Assembly: GCF_008704535.1 (NCBI RefSeq)
Contig: NZ_CP023701.1
Location: 4,692,001-4,756,000, forward strand
Origin: Streptomyces subrutilus
Lineage (GTDB): Bacteria > Actinomycetota > Actinomycetes > Streptomycetales > Streptomycetaceae
Length of the DNA stretch: 64,000 nt
Direction: 5' to 3'
Under the pieces are notes generated by a model, which made no database searches, was not told the origin of the DNA, and saw only the letters and a program-made list of their open reading frames with translations. This document shows positions 57,632-64,000 of this stretch, piece by piece. Position 1 is the stretch's first letter. Each line of letters starts with the position of its first letter. The position numbers and the translations under genes are program-made.

Positions 57632-57973
57632 GTGAGCGACAACACCACCGACGACAAGCTGCCCATCCGCATGCTGCACGACCGCGTGCTCGTGAAGTCC
57701 GACCTGCCGGAGGGCGAGCGCCGCTCGGGCGGCGGCATCCTGATCCCGGCGACGGCCGCGGTCGGCAAGCGCCTGGCCTGGGCCGAGGTCGTCGCGGTCG
57801 GGCAGAACGTGCGCAGCGTCGAGCCGGGTGACCGGGTGCTCTACGACCCGGAGGACCGGGCCGAGGTCGAGGTGCGCGGGGCGACGTACGTGCTGATGCG
57901 CGAGCGGGACCTGCACGCCGTGGCCGCGGAGCGGCTGGAGGGGGCGAAGGACTCCACCGGGCTGTACCTCTGA
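57632..57973 (+). CDS. GroES-like co-chaperonin (Cpn10 family)
   Basis: A 113-residue Cpn10-fold protein: LPIRMLHDRVLVKSDLPEGERRSGGGILIPATA, with VVAVGQNVRSVEPGDRVLYDP and YVLMRERDLHAV. The mobile loop differs from true GroES and no groEL gene is adjacent, so it is probably an auxiliary, non-canonical Cpn10. The main groES-groEL operon is elsewhere in Streptomyces. The GTG lies six bases after TAGGTT. Confidence 0.85.
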   Translation: MSDNTTDDKLPIRMLHDRVLVKSDLPEGERRSGGGILIPATAAVGKRLAWAEVVAVGQNVRSVEPGDRVLYDPEDRAEVEVRGATYVLMRERDLHAVAAERLEGAKDSTGLYL

Positions 57974-58081
57974 CGCCCCGGACGCCTCCGATGCCCTGGA
58001 CGTCTCCGATGCCCTGGACGTCTCCGGGCCGGTGACCGGTGTCACCGGCCCTTCGCGCTGTCCTTTGCTACGGTGGAGGGA

Positions 58082-58124
58082 CCCCGACGAGACGCGCCGT
58101 ACCGGGTTGACGACAAGACGACGC
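58082..58124 (+). promoter_or_regulatory. Guanidine-III riboswitch
   Basis: The RNA from 58082 contains ACGAGACGCGCCGTACC and then GACGACAAGACGACGC. This is the conserved core of the guanidine-III (mini-ykkC class III) aptamer, best known from Thermobifida, with CGCGCCG/ACGACGC available for the pseudoknot stem. It lies 34 bases upstream of an SMR transporter gene, the expected target, and just after a TACGGT box at 58069-58074. Binding of guanidinium should turn translation on. Confidence 0.85.
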
Positions 58125-58158
58125 ACCCCCGTTCGCTCATCGTCCCGGAGGTGCCGTC

Positions 58159-58479
58159 ATGGCCTGGATCCTGTTGCTCGTCGCCGGTCTGCTCGAAGTC
58201 GGCTGGTCGATCGGCATGAAGTTCACCGAAGGCTTCACCCGGCTGTGGCCCAGCGTGTTCACCGGCGCGGGCATCGTCGCCAGCATGGTGCTGCTGTCCT
58301 ACGCGGCCAAGACCCTGCCGATCGGTACGGCGTACGGCGTGTGGGTGGGCATCGGCGCGGCCGGTGCGGCCGTGCTCGGCATGGCGGTGCTGGGCGAGCC
58401 CGTGACCGCCGCCCGGATCTTCTTCATCTGCCTGCTGCTGGTGGCCGTCGTGGGCCTGAAGGCCACCTCCGGTCACTGA
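58159..58479 (+). CDS. SMR-family guanidinium exporter (Gdx/SugE type)
   Basis: A 106-residue four-helix small multidrug resistance protein. The essential glutamate is E13 (AGLLEVGWSIGMKFTEGF), and GTAYGVWVGIGAAGAAVLGM is the conserved helix 3 region. Members of the Gdx/SugE branch exchange guanidinium for protons, which agrees with the guanidine-III riboswitch just upstream. A single-gene SMR can form an antiparallel homodimer. GGAGGTG precedes the ATG. Confidence 0.92.
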   Translation: MAWILLLVAGLLEVGWSIGMKFTEGFTRLWPSVFTGAGIVASMVLLSYAAKTLPIGTAYGVWVGIGAAGAAVLGMAVLGEPVTAARIFFICLLLVAVVGLKATSGH

Positions 58480-58510
58480 CCGGCCGGCCCGGGGGCCCCG
58501 GGCCGGACCC

Positions 58511-58537
58511 GGGCCCCGCCGCGCCGCGGCGGGGCCC
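58511..58537. terminator. Hairpin between the convergent SMR and PBP genes
   Basis: GGGCCCCGCCGC (58511-58522) pairs with GCGGCGGGGCCC (58526-58537), 12 bp with a three-base loop. Confidence 0.75.
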
Positions 58538-58541
58538 GCGC

Positions 58542-61019
58542 TCATTCCACGAACGCGGACGGCGGTCGCCGCAGGCCTTCGGTGCCGCCGCCCGCGTCGG
58601 TGCCCTGGCCGCCCGTGGTGGCGCCGCCCCGGTCGCCCTCGCCGGTGCCGCCGTTGTCCTGGCCGCCCTGGGTCCGACCGCCCTGCGTCCCGCCGCCGTC
58701 GTCCTGGCCGCCGTTGCCGCCGCCCCCGTTGCCGCCGCCCCCGTTGTCCTGGCCCCCGTTGCTCCGGCCGCCCTGGCTCTGGCCGCCGCCGTCCTGGCCG
58801 CCCTGGGTCCTGCCGCTGGTGGACGGGCTGGGCGGGCGGGGCGGGGTCGGCCTGGTGGAGCGCCCCGGGGTCGGAGAGGTGTCGCCGGGGGTCTCCTGCG
58901 GGGACTGCGGGCGGGAGGGCGGGAGCGGCGGCGGGAGCTGGGCCGCGCCCGGCTGGAGGTCGAGGTCGAAGTCGACGGGGTCGGTGTCCTCCAGGGCGGC
59001 CTTGGTGTAGGCGGCCCAGATGCGGGCGGGGTAGCCGCCGCCGCTGATGCGGGCCTCGCCGAGCGCCCCGTACAGGGACTGCAGGGTGCCGGTGTCGGGG
59101 TCCTGGCCCATCATCGACACCACCGTGACCAGGTCCGGGGTGTACGCGGCGAACCAGGCGGAGCGGTCCAGCTCGCCGGTGCCGGTCTTGCCCGCGGCCG
59201 GGTGGCCGGCGGCGAGTGCCGCGGTGCCGGTGCCGTTGTCGACGACGCTGACGAGCATCGAGGTGGTGGTGTCGGCGGCTTCGCGGTCGACGGCCTGGAC
59301 CGGCTCGCGGTCGGGCAGCGCGAGGGTCTCGCCGCCCTTGGTGACCTTCTCCACGAGGGTGTAGGGGGTGCGGCGGCCGTGGTCGGCGAGGGTCGCGTAG
59401 GCCTGGGTCATGTCGAGGACGCTGGCCTGCAGGGTGCCGAGGGCCATGGCCGGGCCCGGGTCGAAGTTGGGGGTGTCCTCGGGGATGCCGAGGTCGAGGG
59501 CGGTCTGCTTGACCTTGGCGGTGCCGACGTCGACGACCATCTGGGCGAAGACGGCGTTCACGGAGAGGTCGGTGGCCGTGTTGACGGTGATGTTGCCGTA
59601 GGAGACCTGGCCCTCGTTCTCGGGGGCGTAGGGGACGCGGGCGCCGACGACGCGGCGCTTGTTGTCGCCGTTGTAGACCGTGTTCGGGGTGATCCGCCGG
59701 CCGTCCTGGGTGCGGGAGCCGTTCTCGACGGCGGCCGCGAAGACGAACGGTTTGAAGGTGGAGGCGACCTGGTAGTCGTGGCGGGTCGCGTTGTTGACGT
59801 ACTGCCGGGTGTAGTCGATGCCGCCGTACAGGGCGACGACCTTGCCGGTGGCGGGGTCGATGGAGGCGCCGCCGGCGCGCACGAGGCGGTCGGCCTTGCG
59901 CTTCTGCGGGTCGAGCTTGTCGGCCATCTGTGTTTCGACGGCCCGGACGAAGGCGTTCTCGCGGCGCTTGTCGATGGTGCTGGTGATGCGGTAGCCGCCT
60001 TCGGCGAGCGTCTTGTCGTCGAGGACCTTGTGGTCGACGAGGTAGTCCTTGACGGCTTCGACGAGGTAGCCGCGCTGCCCGGAGAGCCCGGCGGCGGCGC
60101 GGACCTTGCCGGGCTCGGGGAAGGAGGTGGCCGCGCGGGCGGACGCGGACAGCCAGCCCTTCTTGACCATGCCGTCGAGGACGTAGTTCCAGCGGGCGAG
60201 CGCGCGGGGGCGGGCCTGGGGGTGGGAGACGACGTCGAAGGCGCTGGGGGAGTTGAGGAGGGTGGCGAGGTAGGCGCCCTCGGCGGTGGTGAGCCGGCCG
60301 ACGTCCTTGCCGTAGTAGGCCTGGGAGGCGGCCTGGATGCCGTAGGCGTTGCGCCCGAAGTAACTGGTGTTCAGGTACCCCTCCAGGATGTATTCCTTCG
60401 ACTTCTCACGACCGAGTTTGATCGCGATGAAGAACTCCTTGGCCTTGCGCTTGATCGTCTGTTCCTGGCCCAGGTAGTAGTTCTTGACGTACTGCTGGGT
60501 GATGGTCGATCCGGACTGGGTGCCCTTGCCGGTCGCGGTGTTCCAGGCGGCGCGGAGCATCGCCTTGGGGTCCACCGCCCGTTCGGAGTGGAAGTCCCGG
60601 TCCTCGGCGGCGAGTACGGCCTCCTGGACGGTCGGCGGGACCTGGGAGAGCGGCACGTTGACCCGGTTGACCTCGCCGTCGCGGGCGAGCAGCGAGCCGT
60701 CGGAGTACAGGTAGAGGTTGGACTGCGCGGTCGCGGCGGAGTTGGCCGGCGGGATGTCGACCAGGACGTAGCCGGCGACGAGGGCGCCGCCGAGCAGCAC
60801 CGCGAGGAGCACGACGGCGCTCAGCAGCATCCGCCAGGTGGGGAGGATCCGGCGCCAACCGGTCCGCTTGCGCCGCGGCCGACGGCCGGGACTGCCGGCC
60901 CTACCGGGACCGGGCGGGCCGGGTGGGCCGGGTGGGCCCGGGTCCCCGGCCCGCGGTGCTCCGGGGGGAGTGTCGGGATCGCGAGGGGTCCAGCCCGGCG
61001 GTGGTGACGGGTCGCTCAT
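58542..61019 (-). CDS. Bifunctional penicillin-binding protein (class A)
   Basis: An 825-residue class A PBP. It has a cytoplasmic Pro/Gly-rich N-terminus (about 1-55), one membrane helix (LLSAVVLLAVLLGGALVAGYVL, about 63-86), a glycosyltransferase domain with AAEDRDFHSERAVD (catalytic Glu about 119), GSTITQQYVKN and EGYLNTSYFGRNAYGIQAA, and a transpeptidase domain with S420-T-F-K423, SVN (about 470-475) and K611-T-G. The last 120 residues are Pro-rich and then Gly/Gln/Asn repeats (QGGQDNGGGGNGG), exposed outside. It polymerises and cross-links peptidoglycan. The ATG at 61019 has GAGGAG eleven bases upstream. It is divergent from the ABC exporter. Confidence 0.94.
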   Translation of the reverse strand: MSDPSPPPGWTPRDPDTPPGAPRAGDPGPPGPPGPPGPGRAGSPGRRPRRKRTGWRRILPTWRMLLSAVVLLAVLLGGALVAGYVLVDIPPANSAATAQSNLYLYSDGSLLARDGEVNRVNVPLSQVPPTVQEAVLAAEDRDFHSERAVDPKAMLRAAWNTATGKGTQSGSTITQQYVKNYYLGQEQTIKRKAKEFFIAIKLGREKSKEYILEGYLNTSYFGRNAYGIQAASQAYYGKDVGRLTTAEGAYLATLLNSPSAFDVVSHPQARPRALARWNYVLDGMVKKGWLSASARAATSFPEPGKVRAAAGLSGQRGYLVEAVKDYLVDHKVLDDKTLAEGGYRITSTIDKRRENAFVRAVETQMADKLDPQKRKADRLVRAGGASIDPATGKVVALYGGIDYTRQYVNNATRHDYQVASTFKPFVFAAAVENGSRTQDGRRITPNTVYNGDNKRRVVGARVPYAPENEGQVSYGNITVNTATDLSVNAVFAQMVVDVGTAKVKQTALDLGIPEDTPNFDPGPAMALGTLQASVLDMTQAYATLADHGRRTPYTLVEKVTKGGETLALPDREPVQAVDREAADTTTSMLVSVVDNGTGTAALAAGHPAAGKTGTGELDRSAWFAAYTPDLVTVVSMMGQDPDTGTLQSLYGALGEARISGGGYPARIWAAYTKAALEDTDPVDFDLDLQPGAAQLPPPLPPSRPQSPQETPGDTSPTPGRSTRPTPPRPPSPSTSGRTQGGQDGGGQSQGGRSNGGQDNGGGGNGGGGNGGQDDGGGTQGGRTQGGQDNGGTGEGDRGGATTGGQGTDAGGGTEGLRRPPSAFVE

Positions 61020-61193
61020 CTCCAGGGCTCCTCGGCGCCGTGCGAAATATCCACTTCTGTACCTCATGGTGTCTACCCGATGGCCGCAGGTTCCGCTCCG
61101 TACGGCCGTAAATCGGTCGCATGGATCGCCCCTCCGCACTAAGCTCCCGCGCTTTGGCCGACGTAGGAACGACGGGGGAAACGGAGGGATACG

Positions 61194-62009
61194 GTGCGTC
61201 AGGGAGTGCTTCTCTACCCGGCGGTCGCGGCCGGCGGATTCAGGCGCTACGCGACCTACGGGACGGCGACGGCGGCGGGTGTGTTCACGAACACCGTGTT
61301 CGGTTTCATCGTCGCGTACACGTACATCGCGCTCTGGGACGAGCGGCCCGGACTCGGCGGCTACGACCAGGCGCAGGCGCTGACCTTCGTATGGGTGAGC
61401 CAGTCGCTGCTCGCCGCCGGGGCGCTCATCGGGGGCGGCTTCCAGGAGGAGCTCCAGGAGCGCGTCCGCACGGGGGACATCGCCGTCGACCTGTACCGGC
61501 CCGCCGACCTCCAGCTGTGGTGGCTCGCGGCCGACCTCGGCCGGGCCGGCTTCCAGCTGCTGGGGCGCGGGGTGGTCCCGCTGGTCGCCGGGGCGCTCGC
61601 CTTCCCGCTGGCGCTGCCCGCCGACGCGGTGCGCTGGCTGCTGTTCCTGGTGTCCGTGGTGCTGGCGCTGGTGGTGAGCTTCGCGGTGCGCTACCTGCTG
61701 GGGCTGGCCGCGTTCTGGCTGATGGACGGGTCCGGCGTGAACATGATGGCCACCGTGGTCAGCATCCTCTTCTCGGGGATGCTGCTGCCGCTCACCGTCT
61801 TCCCCGGCGGCTTCGGCGAGGTGGTGCGGCTCCTGCCGTGGTCGGCGATGCTCCAGGTCCCGATGGACGTGCTGCTGGGCGTGCACGCGGGGGCCGGGTC
61901 GGCCGCCGCGGCGCTGGGGTTCCAGGCCGCGTGGGCGGCCGTCCTGCTGGCCGCTGGCCGGCTGGTGCAGTCGGCCGCGACGCGGAGGGTGGTGGTCCAG
62001 GGTGGCTGA
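61194..62009 (+). CDS. ABC-2 type exporter permease 1
   Basis: A 271-residue membrane protein with six helices of the ABC-2/DUF990-like type (VFTNTVFGFIVAYTYIALWD; LVRTGDIAVDLYRPADLQLWWLAADLG-like loop; SGVNMMATVVSILFSGMLLPL). It forms a heterodimeric channel with the next gene, whose start overlaps by eight bases. GGAGGG precedes the GTG at 61194. It is first in a three-gene exporter operon divergent from the PBP gene. The substrate is unknown. Confidence 0.87.
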   Translation: MRQGVLLYPAVAAGGFRRYATYGTATAAGVFTNTVFGFIVAYTYIALWDERPGLGGYDQAQALTFVWVSQSLLAAGALIGGGFQEELQERVRTGDIAVDLYRPADLQLWWLAADLGRAGFQLLGRGVVPLVAGALAFPLALPADAVRWLLFLVSVVLALVVSFAVRYLLGLAAFWLMDGSGVNMMATVVSILFSGMLLPLTVFPGGFGEVVRLLPWSAMLQVPMDVLLGVHAGAGSAAAALGFQAAWAAVLLAAGRLVQSAATRRVVVQGG

Positions 62010-62865
62010 GGCCGTACTGGAGCGGGAACCGGCAGTCCGGGAGGCGGTGCGGCGCGGCCGCGTGCGGGAGGGGCTGCGCGGCTACGGGCTGATCGTGGCG
62101 ATGTGGATCCGGTCGACCATGGCCTACCGGACCTCCTTCGCCCTGGCGACGCTGGGGAACGCGGCGATCACGCTGCTCGACTTCGTGGCGATCTGGATCA
62201 TGTTCTCGCACGTGAGCGTCCTCGGCGGGTTCACGCTGCCCGAGATCGCCCTGCTGTACGGGTCGTGCTCGGCCTCCCTGGGCCTGGCCGACCTGCTGAT
62301 GGGCAACACCGACCGGATCGGCGCCCGCGTCCGCGACGGTTCGCTCGACACCATGCTGGTGCGCCCGGTGCCGGTGCTCGCGCAGGTCGCGGCGGACCGG
62401 TTCGCGCTGCGCCGGCTCGGGCGGGTCGGGCAGGGGCTGGGGGTGCTGGGCTGGGCGCTGTCCTCCCTGGACGTGGCGTGGACCCCGGGCAAGGTGCTGC
62501 TCGTCCCGGTGATGGTGGTGGCGGGGGCCGCGATCTTCGCGGCCGTGATGGTGGTCGGCGCGGCCTTCCAGTTCGTCGCCGGCGACGCGGCCGAGGTGCA
62601 GAACGCGTTCACGTACGGGGGCTGCACGATGCTCAAGTACCCGCCGACCGTGTTCGCCGCGGACCTGCTGCGCGGGGTGACCTTCGTCGTGCCGCTGGCC
62701 TTCGTCAACTGGCTGCCCGCGCTGTACCTGCTGGGGCGGCCCGACCCGCTGGGGCTGCCCGGGTGGGCGGCGTTCGCGAGCCCGCTGGTGGCGTTCGCCG
62801 TGTTCCTGCCCGCGTCGCTGGCGTGGCGCGCGGGAGTCCGTTCGTACCGAAGCACGGGGAGTTGA
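62002..62865 (+). CDS. ABC-2 type exporter permease 2
   Basis: A 287-residue DUF990-like permease with six helices (LIVAMWIRSTMAYRTSFALATLGN; FVAIWIMFSHVSVLGGFTL; AEVQNAFTYGGCTMLKYPP; FVVPLAFVNWLPALYLLG). A hydrophilic, charged N-terminus precedes the first helix. It overlaps the upstream permease and is followed one base after its stop by the ATPase gene. The loop DGSLDTMLVRPVPVLAQVAADRF is conserved in this permease pair. Confidence 0.87.
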   Translation: MAEAVLEREPAVREAVRRGRVREGLRGYGLIVAMWIRSTMAYRTSFALATLGNAAITLLDFVAIWIMFSHVSVLGGFTLPEIALLYGSCSASLGLADLLMGNTDRIGARVRDGSLDTMLVRPVPVLAQVAADRFALRRLGRVGQGLGVLGWALSSLDVAWTPGKVLLVPVMVVAGAAIFAAVMVVGAAFQFVAGDAAEVQNAFTYGGCTMLKYPPTVFAADLLRGVTFVVPLAFVNWLPALYLLGRPDPLGLPGWAAFASPLVAFAVFLPASLAWRAGVRSYRSTGS

Positions 62866-62866
62866 C

Positions 62867-63835
62867 GTGGCCGATGCGCTGATCTCGCTGGACGGGGTCG
62901 AGAAGGTCTTCGACGTACGGCGCCGGGTGGGGCTGATGCGCAGGGAGAAACGCCAGGTCAGGGCGGTGGACGGGATCTCCTTCGAGGTGGCCCGCGGCGA
63001 GGTGGTCGGCTACATCGGCCCCAACGGTGCCGGGAAGTCGACCACGATCAAGATGCTGACCGGCATCCTGACCCCGTCCGGCGGCCGGCTGCGCGTGGCG
63101 GGCATCGACCCGGCGCGGGAGCGGCTGCGGCTGGCGCACCGGATCGGGGTGGTCTTCGGGCAGCGCACGACGCTGTGGTGGGACCTGCCGCTGAAGGACT
63201 CGTACGGGCTGATGCGGCGGATGTACCGGATCCCGGCGGCCCGCTACGCGCAGAACCTGGAGCGGTGCGTGGACCGGCTGGACCTGGCCGAGCTCCTCGA
63301 CGTACCGGTGCGCCAGCTGTCGCTGGGGCAGCGGATGCGCGGGGACATCGCGGCGGCGCTGCTGCACGATCCGGACGTGCTGTACCTGGACGAGCCGACG
63401 ATCGGGCTCGACGTGGTGAGCAAGGCGAAGGTGCGGGGCTTCCTGCGGCAGTTGAACCGGGAGCTCGGCACGACCGTGCTGCTGACCACCCACGACCTCC
63501 AGGACATCGAGCAGCTGTGCGAGCGGGTGATGGTGATCGACCACGGCCGGCTGATGTACGACGGCCGGCTGGACGGGCTGCACGCCGCGGGGCCGGCGGG
63601 GGAGAGCGAGCGGACGCTGGTGGTGGACCTGGAGCGGGAGAGCGAGCCGATCCGGGTGCCGGGCGCGCGGGTGGTGCGCGTGGAGGGGCCCCGGCAGTGG
63701 CTGGCGTTCCCGGCGGGGGCGTCGGCGGCGCCGCTGGTGGCGGCGGTGGCGGCGCGGTACCCGCTGGTGGACCTGTCGGTACGGGAGCCGGACATCGAGG
63801 ACGTGATCGCGCGGATGTACGCGGGGCGCGGCTGA
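62867..63835 (+). CDS. ABC exporter ATP-binding protein
   Basis: A 322-residue ATPase: Walker A GPNGAGKSTT, Q-loop GVVFGQRTTLWWDLPLKDS, signature LSLGQRMRGDIAAAL and Walker B VLYLDEPTIGLD, followed by a C-terminal domain of about 90 residues. The W-W in the Q-loop and the LGQRMR signature are typical of the DUF990/ABC-2 export group. The GTG at 62867 overlaps no gene but begins two bases after the permease stop. It powers the two-permease exporter. Confidence 0.92.
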   Translation: MADALISLDGVEKVFDVRRRVGLMRREKRQVRAVDGISFEVARGEVVGYIGPNGAGKSTTIKMLTGILTPSGGRLRVAGIDPARERLRLAHRIGVVFGQRTTLWWDLPLKDSYGLMRRMYRIPAARYAQNLERCVDRLDLAELLDVPVRQLSLGQRMRGDIAAALLHDPDVLYLDEPTIGLDVVSKAKVRGFLRQLNRELGTTVLLTTHDLQDIEQLCERVMVIDHGRLMYDGRLDGLHAAGPAGESERTLVVDLERESEPIRVPGARVVRVEGPRQWLAFPAGASAAPLVAAVAARYPLVDLSVREPDIEDVIARMYAGRG

Positions 63836-63852
63836 GGGCGGGGCCGGGTGAG

Positions 63853-63922
63853 GGGGCGTGGTCAGGGCCGGGTCAGGGCCGGGTCAGGGAAAAGCCCGGG
63901 GAAAGCCCGGGGAAAGCCGGGG
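63853..63922. repeat. Short tandem repeats downstream of the ABC operon
   Basis: GTCAGGGCCGG-type units (11 bp, about three copies) are followed by AAAGCCCGGGG units (11 bp, three copies). The region lies between the ABC operon and the next gene. Confidence 0.55.
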
Positions 63923-63966
63923 GTGCGGGGGCGCCCCGGGCCATACACCTCCCGCGGATCAGTGCA

Positions 63967-63972
63967 TAGGCT
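63967..63972 (+). promoter_or_regulatory. -10 box of the gene at the right edge
   Basis: TAGGCT ends seven bases before the ATG at 63980, consistent with a leaderless start. Confidence 0.45.
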
Positions 63973-63979
63973 GCTCCAC

Positions 63980-64000
63980 ATGAGTGACGAGCGGGCACAG
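63980..64000 (+). CDS. Start of a gene continuing beyond the window
   Basis: ATG at 63980 opens a frame reading MSDERAQ to the edge. The box TAGGCT seven bases upstream and the lack of any other gene in 63836-63979 support it. Nothing can be said about function. Confidence 0.55.

Overview
The window is a 64 kb piece of a Streptomyces chromosome. Coding sequences are extremely GC-rich, GTG and TTG starts are frequent, and many starts sit directly behind a TAnnnT promoter box. The gene content is typical of the genus: an SsgA-like protein, a DasR-type N-acetylglucosamine PTS, RDD proteins, a ClpS/DUF2017 pair and a Mec-CysO-CysM module. The order of hppD, ssgG, the nag genes, rph and rdgB matches what I remember of the S. 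coelicolor SCO29xx core region, so most of the window is conserved chromosome and not a mobile island.

Layout. 0-3 kb: a possible murA start at the left edge, a YqgE-family protein, a DUF3039 protein and a cytoplasmic GH20 hexosaminidase. 3-9 kb: a three-gene molybdenum-hydroxylase-like operon (FAD, [2Fe-2S] and large subunits) with translational overlaps, a very long disordered extension on the iron-sulfur subunit and degenerate molybdenum-site motifs. 9-16 kb: a six-gene type VII secretion-associated cluster (mycosin protease, WXG-like and large coiled proteins, a lipoprotein) without secretion-core genes; one gene has a TTA codon. 16-25 kb: tRNA-Cys, a reductase gene relic, an MFS transporter, a Doc-type toxin-antitoxin pair, a helicase, an IclR regulator, a Lon-like (S16) protease, and an ArsR-like/small protein/MFS operon. 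25-29 kb: an osmoprotectant ABC transporter. 29-34 kb: Lrp/AsnC regulator, hppD, a repeat array, a TPR protein, an FAD-linked oxidase and ssgG. 35-41 kb: two RDD proteins, a small membrane protein and a secreted M6 protease.

41-50 kb: NAD salvage (nicotinamidase and nicotinate phosphoribosyltransferase), clpS-DUF2017, an amino-acid permease, the mec/leader peptide/cysO/cysM sulfur module, a large extragenic palindrome and an MBL hydrolase. 50-54 kb: the GlcNAc PTS (nagE2, nagE1, nagF) with three DasR-like sites and a Crp-like site, next to an uncharacterised barrel-like protein. With the intracellular hexosaminidase at 1.3 kb these genes suggest chito-oligosaccharide and GlcNAc use. 54-58.5 kb: rph, a lipoprotein, rdgB, tRNA-Leu, bcp, DUF3618, a GroES-like protein, and a guanidine-III riboswitch in front of an SMR exporter. 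58.5-64 kb: a bifunctional penicillin-binding protein, a three-gene ABC-2 exporter and the first codons of another gene.

The most notable points are the degenerate molybdenum subunit with its unusual [2Fe-2S] partner, the orphan type VII cluster with a bldA-type codon, the riboswitch, the 35-residue cysteine-type leader peptide, a 23-bp Crp-like sequence shared by two transporter promoters, and the recurrence of promoter boxes placed for leaderless transcription. Function calls are from reading the sequence and knowledge of the families; no database search was run.
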